This document shows positions 33,889 to 43,202 of a DNA stretch of 64,000 bases, in pieces. A program made the translations under genes and the position numbers. The notes below the pieces were generated by a model. It was not told where the DNA came from. It ran no database searches and worked only from the letters and a program-made list of their open reading frames with translations. The stretch is taken from positions 1-64,000 of the forward strand of contig CASFJK010000006.1 in NCBI GenBank assembly GCA_949295025.1. Direction: 5' to 3'. This DNA is from an uncultured Pseudomonadota bacterium (GTDB lineage Bacteria > Pseudomonadota > Alphaproteobacteria > RF32 > CAG-239). The first letter of the stretch is position 1, and each line of letters begins with the position of its first letter.

Positions 33889-34926
33889 GTGGTTGAAGTT
33901 GTAACCTTAGGCTGCCGCATAAATAGCTATGAGTCGGAAGTTTTAAAAGAAAAATTAGGTAACTTAGATAATGTGATTATCGTTAACACTTGCGCCGTGA
34001 CCGGAGAAGCCGAACGCCAATGTCGGCAAACGATTCGCAAGCTGCGCAAAGAACATCCTGATGCTAAAATTGTTGTTACCGGTTGTGCTGCACAAGTTGC
34101 CACCCAAAAATTTGCCAACATGTCCGAGGTTGATTTGGTTTTAGGCAATAAAGAAAAAGCCGAAATTGAAAATTATATCGATTCGCAAGAAAAAGAAGTC
34201 GTTAGCGATATTTTCAATTATGATTCTTATGACAAATATATCATCACAGGATTCGAGGGTAGACATAAAGCTTTTGTTCAAATTCAACAAGGTTGCAACC
34301 ACCGCTGCACCTACTGCATCATTCCATATGCCCGAGGCAATAATCGCTCGGTTAAAGAAGAAGATGTCATCAAACAGATTCGCAAGTTATTGGAACAAGG
34401 TTTTAGAGAAATTTGTTTGACCGGTGTCGATGCTTGCTCTTATCAACCTTCTTTTTCCGGCTTGGTCAAACATATTTTAGAACAAATTCCCGAATTGCCG
34501 AGTTTGCAATTTGGTTCATTAGACCCAGCCGCTTTGGATGATGAATTTATTGCTTTGGTTGGAAAAGATAAGAGAATTTATCCGCATTTTCACTTGTCCA
34601 TTCAATCCGGCGATAATCTGATTTTAAAAAGGATGCGTCGCCGTCACTCAAGAGAAGATGTGATAAATTTGTGCAATAAGATTCGCGCTGCTCGCCCCGA
34701 AGCCACTTTTGGCTCAGATTTCATCTGCGGTTTTCCGACCGAAACTGAAGAACAATTTGAAAATACCGTCAAACTGGTAAGAGAAGCCAGCATCAACAAA
34801 TTGCACGTTTTTCCTTATTCGGAACGCTCAGGTACGCCGGCAGCCGCCATGCCGCAAGTTCCCGTTAATGTCAGGAAAGACCGTGCCAGAAGATTACGCT
34901 TAGAAGGAGAATGTATTGATGACTAA
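33889..34926 (+). CDS. mtaB: tRNA (N6-threonylcarbamoyladenosine-C2)-methylthiotransferase MtaB, short form
   Basis: A radical-SAM methylthiotransferase that converts t6A37 to ms2t6A37 in tRNA. The N-terminal UPF0004 domain has cysteines in TLGCRINSYE, NTCAVTGEAE and VTGCAAQ; the radical-SAM cluster is CNHRCTYCIIPYARG. DFICGFPTETEEQFENT follows. At 345 aa it is some 60-80 residues shorter than typical MtaB and seems to lack the C-terminal TRAM domain; it ends at the start of ftsY (8-bp overlap). The start is GTG at 33889 behind GAGAGGAA. Confidence 0.9.
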   Translation: MVEVVTLGCRINSYESEVLKEKLGNLDNVIIVNTCAVTGEAERQCRQTIRKLRKEHPDAKIVVTGCAAQVATQKFANMSEVDLVLGNKEKAEIENYIDSQEKEVVSDIFNYDSYDKYIITGFEGRHKAFVQIQQGCNHRCTYCIIPYARGNNRSVKEEDVIKQIRKLLEQGFREICLTGVDACSYQPSFSGLVKHILEQIPELPSLQFGSLDPAALDDEFIALVGKDKRIYPHFHLSIQSGDNLILKRMRRRHSREDVINLCNKIRAARPEATFGSDFICGFPTETEEQFENTVKLVREASINKLHVFPYSERSGTPAAAMPQVPVNVRKDRARRLRLEGECIDD

Positions 34927-35836
34927 TTTTTTTCAAAAACTAGGCTTAGGCTTAAAGAAAACTTCTGATAAACTCTCCGGCGGTATCACCGATATTTTCA
35001 CCAAAAAGAAAGTTGATGAGCAAACCTTAGAAGAGCTGGAAGAATTACTGATAACTTCCGACATCGGCATCAAAGCCACCACCAAAATTTTGCAAAACTT
35101 TGCCAAACGCAAATTAGATAAAGATGCTGACGAACAAGAAATCAAACAAGAATTGGCATCAGATGTTGAGCAGATTTTAACTTCTTGCCAAGCCCCGCTG
35201 ATCATCAATAAAGAACATAAACCTTATGTCATTTTGATGGTGGGCGTTAACGGTGCCGGCAAAACCACCACCATCGGCAAATTGGCTTCTAAGTATAAAG
35301 CCCAAGGCATGAAAGTTTCTTTGATTGCCGGAGATACCTTCCGTGCTGCCGCTGTTGAACAGTTACAAGTTTGGGGAGATAGAAACCAAATCAGAGTCTT
35401 TACCGGCAAACCTGAATGTGATGCTGCAGGTTTGTGCTTTGACGGATTAAAAGAAGCGCAAAAAGAAGGCGATGATATTGTGTTTATTGATACGGCAGGC
35501 CGATTGCAAAACAAACTTAACTTAATGGAAGAATTGAAAAAAATTGTCCGCGTCATCAAAAAACAAATTCCCAATGCGCCGCATTCTACCTTGCTAACTT
35601 TAGATGCCACCACCGGACAAAATGCCTTATCGCAGGTTAAAACTTTTAAGGAAATGGTTGATGTGAACGGATTGGTGATTACCAAACTCGACGGTAGTTC
35701 CAAAGGCGGTATTTTGGTAGCAATCGCCGAAGAAAACCCAACCCCTATTCATTTTATAGGTATCGGCGAAGGAATTGATGATTTAGATGAATTTAACGCT
35801 CATGACTTTGCCATGAGTTTAATGGGATTAAAATAA
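34919..35836 (+). CDS. ftsY: Signal recognition particle receptor FtsY
   Basis: The SRP receptor GTPase that docks ribosome-SRP complexes to the inner membrane. The 305-aa protein has an N-terminal helical NG start (LEELEELLITSDIGIKAT), the P-loop GVNGAGKTTTIGKLA, DTFRAAAVEQLQVW, the G3 DTAGRLQNK and TKLDGSSKGG, and the final GIGEGIDDLDEFNAHDF. It lacks the long acidic A domain, which is common in alphaproteobacteria. ATG 34919 lies inside the mtaB end, with GGAG 9 nt upstream. Confidence 0.96.
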   Translation: MTNFFQKLGLGLKKTSDKLSGGITDIFTKKKVDEQTLEELEELLITSDIGIKATTKILQNFAKRKLDKDADEQEIKQELASDVEQILTSCQAPLIINKEHKPYVILMVGVNGAGKTTTIGKLASKYKAQGMKVSLIAGDTFRAAAVEQLQVWGDRNQIRVFTGKPECDAAGLCFDGLKEAQKEGDDIVFIDTAGRLQNKLNLMEELKKIVRVIKKQIPNAPHSTLLTLDATTGQNALSQVKTFKEMVDVNGLVITKLDGSSKGGILVAIAEENPTPIHFIGIGEGIDDLDEFNAHDFAMSLMGLK

Positions 35837-35849
35837 GAAAGGGAAAAAA

Positions 35850-36455
35850 ATGAAAAAGCTAACTTTATTAAGTATCTTATCAATGTTTTTTATTTTTCCG
35901 GTTCAAGCTCAAGAAAATATGCAAGCGTTGTCAGAAGCATTTCAAACCTCATTAAAACAATGCCAACCGGCCAGTGAAGAAAAACAAATCTTTTTTATGA
36001 CCGAAAAGGCAGAAATCATTGGTATTGCTGAAAAAGGTTGTCATATCAAATATTCTGATTTTGATTTATATATTCCCTTAGAAAAACTCTCCTCAATTAA
36101 AACAATGGAAGACATCAAAGCTTTTGTCGGAGATAAAGACATCAGTAAATATTCGCCCCAATTCATTACCCTGGGGCTAAAAGATGAATTGATTGCTTGC
36201 TTGAGTTCAAACTCATATCATCAAGGAGCTTCTGAAACAACCTCAAGCGGAAACATCAGCATCAAAAATCAGATGAGTTCGGAAAAGAGAGATAACGAAT
36301 GTGTTTTAACTTTTCGGAACACTTTAACCAATAATGGCGAAACAACCGAATATAAAAAGATTTGCCGCATTCCGTTAAATAAGATTGCCGAACTTTTGAA
36401 TATTGAAGAACAAAATATGCTATCCTTCATGGAAGAACAAAACCTCTGCCAATAA
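35850..36455 (+). CDS. Secreted protein of unknown function
   Basis: A 201-aa protein with signal peptide ending VQA/QEN. The mature region has a repeated short-strand pattern and five cysteines (QCQPAS, GCHIKYS, ACLSSN, ECVLTF, ICRIPL) plus the C-terminal LCQ. No family recognised. It lies 13 nt after ftsY and probably shares its transcript, though there is no functional link apparent. A shared bidirectional terminator follows. Confidence 0.8.
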   Translation: MKKLTLLSILSMFFIFPVQAQENMQALSEAFQTSLKQCQPASEEKQIFFMTEKAEIIGIAEKGCHIKYSDFDLYIPLEKLSSIKTMEDIKAFVGDKDISKYSPQFITLGLKDELIACLSSNSYHQGASETTSSGNISIKNQMSSEKRDNECVLTFRNTLTNNGETTEYKKICRIPLNKIAELLNIEEQNMLSFMEEQNLCQ

Positions 36456-36460
36456 AAAAC

Positions 36461-36493
36461 AAAAGCCTGTTCAAAAAAGAACAGGCTTTTTTT
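36461..36493. terminator. Bidirectional terminator
   Basis: AAAAGCCTGTTC and GAACAGGCTTTT form a perfect 12-bp stem around AAAAAA with T run; it lies between the convergent genes at 36455 and 36508. Confidence 0.93.
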
Positions 36494-36507
36494 CAAAAAT
36501 TCCAAAA

Positions 36508-37071
36508 TCAATCCGCATCACACACCGGCCACCAAAAGAGCTTTTCTTTAATCAATTCATCATCATCTTTTGTTGTACAACATTTAGGAAAATACAAATA
36601 AGCAACTTGCAGTTTTCCATTATGATCATAACAACCAAAATTAATATCATATTTTTCATCAGGAAAAGAAAACTCTTTACCATAGCAGCCATACATTGAC
36701 GAAATCACCGAGAGAGAAGAAATGATTGTATCCATTTCCACAATTTTGGGAATCCGCCATTCATGAGAATTTATTTGCGGAATAGTCGTAAAAAATTTTT
36801 TTACATTTTTGACCTTAAATTGTTCAGGATAGCTACATTTCAACGCAACCCAAAATGCCGATTTTGTGTTTTGAGTAATCAGTTTGATAGCTAGAGGATT
36901 TTTATCTAAATCAATTTTTTTAGAAACACTTCCATCCTCATAACAAATTTCAAATGGCTGTTCTTTTTCTAAAAAAAACAAACTATCAACCAAACCGCTC
37001 AAATCCAAAGCAGATATTTTGTGTTTAGCGCAAAAAATCTGCAATTTTTTTAATGTCTTTGTCTTATCCAT
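36508..37071 (-). CDS. Hypothetical cytoplasmic protein
   Basis: A 187-aa protein without signal peptide or membrane segment, starting MDKTKTLKKLQIFCAKHKIS. The C-terminal part contains aromatic-rich strands (SMYGCYGKEFSFPDEKYD, FGCYDHNGKLQVAYLYFP) and CC/WW pairs. No known family was recognised. ATG 37071 is preferred; a longer frame to 37131 has no better ribosome site and would reach into the region upstream of xseA. No clear Shine-Dalgarno sequence is present. Confidence 0.65.
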   Translation of the reverse strand: MDKTKTLKKLQIFCAKHKISALDLSGLVDSLFFLEKEQPFEICYEDGSVSKKIDLDKNPLAIKLITQNTKSAFWVALKCSYPEQFKVKNVKKFFTTIPQINSHEWRIPKIVEMDTIISSLSVISSMYGCYGKEFSFPDEKYDINFGCYDHNGKLQVAYLYFPKCCTTKDDDELIKEKLFWWPVCDAD

Positions 37072-37214
37072 AATAAATTTTAATAATAATAAAATTGAGC
37101 TTATTTTATTTAACTTTTTTTCTTTTGCCAAGTTTTTTCACATCAGCAAAATCTATCCTTAACAAAAGCAATATTCACTTTTATAATGCAACTCAAGTTT
37201 TTAAGGATAAGACA

Positions 37215-38627
37215 ATGGAAGATTTATTAGATTTTATGCAACGTCCCGCTCCGGCGCAAAAAACTATGACCGCCCCCCAACCTGAGCCGGAACAAGAAAA
37301 AGAATTCACCGTCAGCGAAATTTCAGCTGAAATCAAACGCTTTGTAGAAACAAAATTCAATCACATACGCATTAAAGGTGAAATTTTCGGTAGCAAAAGA
37401 GCTGATTCTGGCCACTGGTACTTATCCTTAAAAGATGAAAACGCCGTTTTGTCTGCCGTGATATGGAAAGGCGTTGCCATGCACTTGCCATTCAAACCAG
37501 AAGATGGATTAGAAGTGATTGCCACCGGAAAAATCACCACCTTTGCTGGAAAATCATCTTATCAGCTGGTAATAGAACAAATGGAAATTGCCGGCACCGG
37601 TGCGTTACTCAAGCTATTGGAAGAACGCAAGAAAAAATTTGCTGCCGAAGGTCTGTTTGATTTGGCACACAAAAAGCCCATTCCTTTCTTACCTAAAACC
37701 ATTGGCGTTGTAACTTCTGCTAGCGGCGCTGTGATAAGAGATATCATCCACCGCGTGCGCGACCGCTTTCCGACCCCGATTTTATTATGGCCGACACCGG
37801 TTCAAGGCGAAGGTGCAGCCGAAAAAATTGCTGCAGCAATCAATGGTTTCAACCAATTTCCCAAAGCTAACATTCCCCGTCCCGATGTTCTGATTGTTGC
37901 TCGTGGCGGCGGTAGCTTGGAAGACTTATGGCCATTTAATGAAGAATGTGTCATCCGCGCGGTTTATGATTCTGAAATTCCAATTATCTCTGCCGTCGGA
38001 CACGAAACCGACACCATGTTGATTGACTATGTATCAGACAAACGCGCTCCGACCCCAACCGGTGCCGCAGAGTTTGCCGTTCCGGTCAAAGCCGAATTGC
38101 AAATGCAAATTAACACTTTGCAAAGCCGTATGTCCAATGGGATTTTACGCTATTTTGCCGAAAGAAACAATCAGCTTGAAGCCTTACGCCGCGGCATTCC
38201 GAACCTATCACAAATTTTGGCAGAAATAACCCAGCGCTTTGATGACCGAATTGAAAGATTGCAAATTTCTTTCAAAAACTTATTAAACAACAAACAAGCC
38301 ATGCTTGAACGCTGCGCCTTAAAACCTTATTACATCAAAAATATTTTTGAAAAAAATCAAGAAAATTTAAAGAATTTATCGCTTAGATTAGATTCAGTTT
38401 CGATTGATTCGGTTTTAAAACGAGGTTTTGCTTGGGTGCGCAATCAAGATATGCAAACTATATATACGATTGAACAAGCCCAAGCAGCCGAAAGTTTAGA
38501 TATCAAATTAATTGATGGTAATATTAAAACTTATCCATCTTCAGAACCACGCAAAACTGGAGTTAATAAAGAAAAAAGGATTAAAACAAAGAATGAAAAA
38601 TTGCAAATTGACTTGTTTGATATGTAG
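37215..38627 (+). CDS. xseA: Exodeoxyribonuclease VII large subunit
   Basis: Catalytic subunit of the single-strand exonuclease VII. The 470-aa protein has an N-terminal OB fold ([34 protein letters not shown]), the central catalytic domain with [34 protein letters not shown] and [15 protein letters not shown], and a long helical C-terminus. ATG 37215 follows AAGGA; an upstream in-frame ATG at 37095 would add a hydrophobic stretch not seen in the family. The small subunit xseB is not adjacent. It overlaps the next gene by 35 bp. Confidence 0.93.
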   Translation: MEDLLDFMQRPAPAQKTMTAPQPEPEQEKEFTVSEISAEIKRFVETKFNHIRIKGEIFGSKRADSGHWYLSLKDENAVLSAVIWKGVAMHLPFKPEDGLEVIATGKITTFAGKSSYQLVIEQMEIAGTGALLKLLEERKKKFAAEGLFDLAHKKPIPFLPKTIGVVTSASGAVIRDIIHRVRDRFPTPILLWPTPVQGEGAAEKIAAAINGFNQFPKANIPRPDVLIVARGGGSLEDLWPFNEECVIRAVYDSEIPIISAVGHETDTMLIDYVSDKRAPTPTGAAEFAVPVKAELQMQINTLQSRMSNGILRYFAERNNQLEALRRGIPNLSQILAEITQRFDDRIERLQISFKNLLNNKQAMLERCALKPYYIKNIFEKNQENLKNLSLRLDSVSIDSVLKRGFAWVRNQDMQTIYTIEQAQAAESLDIKLIDGNIKTYPSSEPRKTGVNKEKRIKTKNEKLQIDLFDM

Positions 38628-39441
38628 TTTGATGTTGATGAGTTCGGCTGCTTTTGCCAAGCCGGAAATCACCTTGTGCGGAGAATTAGCTCAAGGAAAA
38701 ATCATCAAAGGACATGGAGAAAATTTGCAAAAGATTCGCATCAACGGCGCCAATCACCAAGTCGATAAAAACGGAGACTTTATTTTTGCTTTACCCAGAG
38801 AACAAAAAGAACGTGCCGTTATGGAAATAACCGATAAAGAAGGCAATGTTTATAGTTATGATTTAAATATTGCGCCAAGCCATTGGGATATTCAAAATAT
38901 AAAAGGGCTGCCTCCAAGAAAAGTTACTCCATCCAAAGAAGACCAAGCAGAAATTGATAGAGAAAGAACTCTCGTTCGCGGTGCTTTGAAAGGCGATAGA
39001 TTGGAAACCTACTGGAAAAACGGTTTTATAGAACCCGTACAAGGACGCATCAGTGGAAACTTTGGCGGACAAAGAATTATGAATGGGCACAAAATGAATC
39101 CTCATGCCGGCACTGATATTGCTGCCCCATTAGGTACACCAATCAAAGCTGCTGGAGATGGCATCATTACCCTCACCGCTCCCAACACCTTTTATTCTGG
39201 CAACGTTGTTGTTATTGACCATGGACATGGTTTGCAGACAATTTATGCGCATATGAATAAAATTAACGTCAAAGAGAAACAAGCCGTTAAAAAAGGAGAT
39301 ATTATTGGTGAAGTTGGAAAAACCGGACGAGCAACCGGACCTCATTTACACTGGGGAGCATCTTTAAGAAACACTCGTTTTACACCGCACTCATTAATAG
39401 ATATGGGAAAAGAAAATCCCACTTGCATCACTTTAGATTAA
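38593..39441 (+). CDS. M23-family (LytM) peptidoglycan endopeptidase
   Basis: A 282-aa secreted protein with signal peptide ending AFA/KPE. The N-terminal half has beta-strand domain sequence; the C-terminal M23 domain has the zinc ligands in [10 protein letters not shown] (HxxxD) and HLHWG, with the conserved YAHMN histidine, so it appears catalytically intact. It probably cleaves peptide cross-links in the periplasm. The start lies within the end of xseA and the two are likely co-transcribed. Confidence 0.93.
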   Translation: MKNCKLTCLICSLMLMSSAAFAKPEITLCGELAQGKIIKGHGENLQKIRINGANHQVDKNGDFIFALPREQKERAVMEITDKEGNVYSYDLNIAPSHWDIQNIKGLPPRKVTPSKEDQAEIDRERTLVRGALKGDRLETYWKNGFIEPVQGRISGNFGGQRIMNGHKMNPHAGTDIAAPLGTPIKAAGDGIITLTAPNTFYSGNVVVIDHGHGLQTIYAHMNKINVKEKQAVKKGDIIGEVGKTGRATGPHLHWGASLRNTRFTPHSLIDMGKENPTCITLD

Positions 39442-39454
39442 AGAGAGCACTGCC

Positions 39455-39880
39455 ATGAATGAAATTTTACATAGAAATTTAAGTTTTGAAAATCTGACAT
39501 GTTTAATTGTAGATGACGATAAGTTTTCAAGAACATTTGCCAAAACAGCTCTTTACCAAATTGGCATCAAACAAATAAAAGAAGCTGCAAGCATTCAAGA
39601 AGCCATTGATATGCTAAATGAATATATGATTGATGTTATTTTGCTTGATCAACAAATTCCCGAAAAAGCCGGTTTAGAATTTGCAAAAGAGCTCAAAAAC
39701 GGACAATATGGCAGCAACAAGAATATTCCTGTCATTATGGTTACGGTAGATACCAAAGAACAAACCGTGCTCATGGCCAAAGATTTAGGCATCCAAGAAT
39801 ATTTAGTTAAACCTATTTCACCGATTGCGTTAAAAAAGCGCATCAGTAGTTCATTAGGCATAAAACAAGAAAGACTATAA
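39455..39880 (+). CDS. Single-domain response regulator
   Basis: A 141-aa CheY-like receiver without an output domain. The acidic pocket is LIVDDDKFS, the phospho-acceptor Asp is in VILLDQQIPEKAG, the Thr in VIMVTVDT and the Lys in YLVKPIS. It lies 13 nt after the M23 gene and abuts uppP, so it may be part of an envelope-related transcript. A matching histidine kinase is not present in the window. Confidence 0.92.
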   Translation: MNEILHRNLSFENLTCLIVDDDKFSRTFAKTALYQIGIKQIKEAASIQEAIDMLNEYMIDVILLDQQIPEKAGLEFAKELKNGQYGSNKNIPVIMVTVDTKEQTVLMAKDLGIQEYLVKPISPIALKKRISSSLGIKQERL

Positions 39881-40705
39881 ATGTTAACAACAACACAAAT
39901 CATTTTGCTATCCTTATTACAGGGTATTACTGAATTTTTGCCTGTTAGTTCATCAGGGCATTTAATTTTATTTTCCATATTCACAACTTTTCCGGATCAA
40001 GGTCAAGCCATGGATGTTGCCATGCACATTGGCTCAATCATTGCCGTAATGATATATTTTTCAGAAGAACTATGGAAAATGTTCAAAGGACTAATCAAGT
40101 CGTGGTTTTTACCTAATTTTAAAGACTATGGAAACCGAGTTTTCTGGTTGGTGATTATAGCCTCCATTCCAGCAATGATATTTGGTTTGTTTTTAAAAAC
40201 CGAAGGTGTTGAATGGATGCGTAGTTCCAAACTAATTGGCTGGACTATTTTAGGCTATGGACTTTTATTATTCATCGCCGATAAAGTGGGGCTAACTGTA
40301 AGAAAAGTAGATCATTTAAAAATCACAGATGCCTTGCTGATCGGACTGGCACAATGTTTGGCTCTCATTCCCGGAACAAGCCGCTCCGGCATCACCATAA
40401 CCATGGCCCGTTTTTTAGGCATGGAAAGAAGAGAGGCTGCCAAATTTTCTATGTTATTATCCATACCAACAATTTTGGGCGCAGGCCTTTTGGTTGGATA
40501 CGAATTGTTTATACAAAATAATTTAACGGCCATCATTTTTGCTATTGACGGAATTTTATATTCGTTTATATTCTCTGTAATTGCAATATATACAGTCATG
40601 TGGTGGCTCAAAAAATCAACCTTTTTACCATTTGTTATATATAGAGTAATTATTGGTGTGATTTTGTTATTAAATGCCTATGGCTATATAAATATTACAC
40701 AATGA
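39881..40705 (+). CDS. uppP: Undecaprenyl-diphosphatase
   Basis: Recycles undecaprenyl pyrophosphate to the monophosphate for peptidoglycan and polysaccharide synthesis; overexpression gives bacitracin resistance. The 274-aa membrane protein has the BacA signatures GITEFLPVSSSGHL and LIPGTSRSGITITMARFLGM, with the catalytic Glu and Arg/Ser residues present. Its ATG immediately follows the response-regulator stop with no gap, indicating coupling. Confidence 0.96.
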   Translation: MLTTTQIILLSLLQGITEFLPVSSSGHLILFSIFTTFPDQGQAMDVAMHIGSIIAVMIYFSEELWKMFKGLIKSWFLPNFKDYGNRVFWLVIIASIPAMIFGLFLKTEGVEWMRSSKLIGWTILGYGLLLFIADKVGLTVRKVDHLKITDALLIGLAQCLALIPGTSRSGITITMARFLGMERREAAKFSMLLSIPTILGAGLLVGYELFIQNNLTAIIFAIDGILYSFIFSVIAIYTVMWWLKKSTFLPFVIYRVIIGVILLLNAYGYINITQ

Positions 40706-40710
40706 CAAAT

Positions 40711-40797
40711 GCCCTGATGGCGGAATTGGTAGACGCGTAAGTTTCAGGTACTTATGAGAGTTTTCTCGTGGAAGTTCGAGTCTTCTTCAGGGCACCA
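40711..40797 (+). tRNA. tRNA-Leu (anticodon CAG), CCA encoded
   Basis: Acceptor strands GCCCTGA and TCAGGGC pair, followed by discriminator A and CCA. The anticodon stem TAAGT/ACTTA encloses TTCAGGT, giving CAG at 40745-40747. The long variable arm (TGAGAGTTTTCTCG) is that of a class II leucine tRNA, and the T loop reads TTCGAGT. Confidence 0.96.
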
Positions 40798-40836
40798 TAC
40801 TAAAAAGCCTCCTTTATGGAGGTTTTTTAGTATGGT
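40794..40836 (+). terminator. Long palindromic terminator overlapping the tRNA-Leu 3' end
   Basis: ACCATACTAAAAAGCCTCC pairs with GGAGGTTTTTTAGTATGGT with a single mismatch around TTTAT. The first bases of the stem are the tRNA's own ACCA, so folding may interact with 3' end maturation. Confidence 0.8.
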
Positions 40837-40848
40837 ATGTTATAAGAC

Positions 40849-40980
40849 CACTCGAACTTCCAGAAGGAAGTTTGACTAGGAGGAGAGGCAGACGGAAGTA
40901 TGCCGGTGAGGTTTTAGCCAAGCGACGACGAAGCGGCCGAGGATTTGCTTGCAAACCGCAGGTCAGTCTTTTTTTAGATT
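40849..40980 (+). ncRNA. GC-rich structured segment, candidate non-coding RNA or repeat
   Basis: This stretch is about 55% GC in an AT-rich background and ends in a T run (CAGGTCAGTC then seven Ts). It contains AACTTCC-AGAA-GGAAGTT, CGG/CCG around AAGTATG, and TTTG/CAAA inside GCGG/CCGC. The first 15 bases are an inverted partial copy of the tRNA-Leu T arm. One frame without a proper start codon reads through as an Arg-rich peptide (TRRRGRRKYAGEVLAKRRR). I could not match it to SRP RNA, RNase P RNA, tmRNA or 6S RNA. Confidence 0.4.
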
Positions 40981-41055
40981 GGTGAAACGTTTTGTCCTTA
41001 GCAAGAGAAGTGGCAGCAACTTGTACTATCTATATAATTAAAATAAAAAAGCTAC

Positions 41056-41096
41056 AAAAAAAATCGTCCTAAATATGTTTTTAGGACGATTTTTTA
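41056..41096. terminator. Bidirectional terminator
   Basis: AAATCGTCCTAA and TTAGGACGATTT form a perfect 12-bp stem with A and T runs on each side. It separates the structured segment from the minus-strand gene at 41113. Confidence 0.9.
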
Positions 41097-41112
41097 TAGA
41101 AGCAGGTTGGCT

Positions 41113-41379
41113 TTAGAGAACCTTAATCTCTTCTACCTTTTCTCCTTTTTCCAAGACAACGTACCACTCATCCTCATTAGACTCAACTGTTTTACCAACT
41201 TGAGCAAACATAAAACTTGGATACAACGGCAAAGGAAAGCGCCTAACAAACCTACAATGGTCTTCATCAAGGGCCACATAAGCCACATAACAATTAACTT
41301 CTTTCATGTTGTCTTTTGCCTTATCAAAAACAACTCTTTCACGAACAAAACTACATCCGACGATTTTGTACTTTTTCAT
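41113..41379 (-). CDS. Hypothetical protein
   Basis: An 88-aa protein beginning MKKYKIVGCSFVRERVVFDK, with PLPLYPSFMFAQVG in the middle and an acidic C-terminus (DEWYVVLEKGEKVEEIKVL). No signal peptide, membrane segment or family recognised. There is no Shine-Dalgarno sequence, only an AT-rich leader. A bidirectional terminator directly after the stop supports it over the plus-strand frame across the same bases. Confidence 0.55.
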   Translation of the reverse strand: MKKYKIVGCSFVRERVVFDKAKDNMKEVNCYVAYVALDEDHCRFVRRFPLPLYPSFMFAQVGKTVESNEDEWYVVLEKGEKVEEIKVL

Positions 41380-41591
41380 AAAAAATAATTTAAATTAATA
41401 AATGGATAAATCACATAAATCATATATAGCATTTGTCTATTTTGCCAATAGAAAAATATGCTTCAATATTAACTAAAGAAATCATAAGCAATATTGATTT
41501 CTGAACAAAATTTAACTGAATAAAGATTGACTAAATGGCAATTTTAAAATATCCATAAATATATTATCAAATTTAATTTTAAGGAACTAAC

Positions 41592-42257
41592 ATGATTATC
41601 AAAAATATCTTTTGGGATGTTGATGGCGTTTTGGCTAACCTTAACTACGCTTACTATAACTTTTTAACAAAACATCCTAAATATGCCCCAACCTTTGGTA
41701 ACATCAAATGGGAAGATTTACCCAAAGTATTACCTATCGTTCCTAAATATGGTGCATTGGAACTCAAAACTCACCCTGAGTTGGGTACCGAGATGGATTA
41801 TGATTTCTGTCACTCTCCTGAATTTTTTACCAATCGTCCACTCTATCCTCATGTTATTGAAACCTTAAAAGAATTGCACGACAAAGGTTACAAACAATTT
41901 ACCATGTCTGCCACTTTTGATGTTGAAACCAAAAAACGCTTCTTGAATAATTTGTTACATGAAGTAACAGACTTTTTGACCATTGAATGCGTTCAACATG
42001 GAAAATTTATGCATGACTCCGCCAAAGAAGATATGCTTAAAGCTTGCTTTGAAAAATATGGCCTAAAGGCAGAAGAAACCATATTGGTTGATGACCGCAT
42101 TTATAACCAATATGCAGCCATTAATGTTGGAGCTCACCCTATCCGATATCGTTGCGAATTCACATCTGATCTTCCTGAAGAATTGAATTGGATTCCCGAA
42201 GTCAAAAGCATGGAAGAACTCAAAAAATGGTTAGCAGACAACACCTCTATGAGTTAA
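41592..42257 (+). CDS. HAD-superfamily hydrolase
   Basis: A 221-aa phosphatase-like protein. Motif I is NIFWDVDGVLANLNYAY (DxD nucleophile), motif II is in FTMSATFDVETKKRF, and motif IV is ETILVDDRIYNQYAA, so the active site seems complete. The cap region between motifs I and II is of helical type. AAGGA lies 7 nt before the ATG. It overlaps nothing and sits 9 nt before the transporter gene at 42267, a likely two-gene unit; substrate unknown. Confidence 0.88.
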   Translation: MIIKNIFWDVDGVLANLNYAYYNFLTKHPKYAPTFGNIKWEDLPKVLPIVPKYGALELKTHPELGTEMDYDFCHSPEFFTNRPLYPHVIETLKELHDKGYKQFTMSATFDVETKKRFLNNLLHEVTDFLTIECVQHGKFMHDSAKEDMLKACFEKYGLKAEETILVDDRIYNQYAAINVGAHPIRYRCEFTSDLPEELNWIPEVKSMEELKKWLADNTSMS

Positions 42258-42266
42258 GCTAAAAAG

Positions 42267-43130
42267 ATGACCTCATTGCAATTATGCTTTGGCTTTTTAA
42301 TCTTTTTACTCATGATTATAAAGCCAATTGCATATAAACCATGTATCCAATATTTTCCCTCAAAATTATCCGCTAATTTTACCAGTGTTTGGCTGCTTAT
42401 CGGAATAGTTTTTTCATGGCCTTTTTTTGGGCATTTATTTACAGATAATTGGCAACAAATTTGTTCTTCGCCATACACTCTCTTCAGCATTTTGAAAGGT
42501 ATATTATTATATGCAATGATTGTGTACCAACAAGAAGTCAACAAAAACAGCACATCTTCTTCTGTTTTTTTTGGATTTATTGCCACCGCTTTAGGTTCTC
42601 TCATAATCAACATTTTCTTCAAAGAAGGTCTGTCTATATTACAAATTGCGTGCATATGTTCTCTAGGTCTGTTAGGCGGCATATTTTATGCCTATGGCGA
42701 TGCCAAACGACTTTCCTCACAAGGTAAAAAAGAATTTTTATTCATCATAATATTAAGCGCTATATTTATGATTTGCGATCACTTGGCCATTTCGCAAATT
42801 GGCTGGTTTTCACACCTTTTATTCTCATACATCTTCATGTTTTTTGTATGCTTGTATTATGGAATATCCCGCCAAGATTACCGTTTTATATTTAAAAGCA
42901 AAACCGTTGCCTGGGCTGGAATAATATATGCTTGTTCAGAATTTTTAGTTATTTACGCTTCCGTCAATATTCTTCCGGTATCATTAGTTTCGGTTTTCAT
43001 GAGAATAGCCGCCCCTGTAGTCATGATTATCTCTGCCATAAAATATCATGAACTTTCTTGGAAAAACCAATTACTCTTTGGCGGTTTAGCTCTAATTTTT
43101 GTGTTACCCTTAATACTCATTAAAAACTAA
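42267..43130 (+). CDS. DMT/EamA-type membrane transporter
   Basis: A 287-aa protein with about ten membrane helices in two halves, as in drug/metabolite exporters of the EamA class. Recognisable parts are SKLSANFTSVWLLIGIVFSW and LLGGIFYAYGDAKRLS in the first half and ASVNILPVSLVSVFMRIAAP with a final helix LLFGGLALIFVLPLILIKN. The substrate is unknown. It is 9 nt downstream of a HAD phosphatase with no clear ribosome site, so it is probably coupled. Confidence 0.8.
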   Translation: MTSLQLCFGFLIFLLMIIKPIAYKPCIQYFPSKLSANFTSVWLLIGIVFSWPFFGHLFTDNWQQICSSPYTLFSILKGILLYAMIVYQQEVNKNSTSSSVFFGFIATALGSLIINIFFKEGLSILQIACICSLGLLGGIFYAYGDAKRLSSQGKKEFLFIIILSAIFMICDHLAISQIGWFSHLLFSYIFMFFVCLYYGISRQDYRFIFKSKTVAWAGIIYACSEFLVIYASVNILPVSLVSVFMRIAAPVVMIISAIKYHELSWKNQLLFGGLALIFVLPLILIKN

Positions 43131-43202
43131 AAAAACAAAATGACAAAATCAAAATTATCACCCCTGTTATTTTATTTATTTCTCATAAACACAAATAATA
43201 TC

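Noticed and set aside
37095..37214. Longer xseA start
   Set aside because: It would add a hydrophobic stretch unlike the family; ATG 37215 with AAGGA gives the normal N-terminus.
40849..40980. SRP RNA, RNase P RNA or tmRNA assignment for the GC-rich segment
   Set aside because: Short matches such as CAGGTCAG or CGCTTCGTCGTCG occur, but the diagnostic cores (GGAAGGAAGCAGC, GAGGAAAGTCC, tmRNA resume sequence) are absent.
41107..41388. Plus-strand 93-codon frame opposite the 41113 gene
   Set aside because: It runs across a terminator-flanked minus-strand gene and shows no ribosome site or motif.
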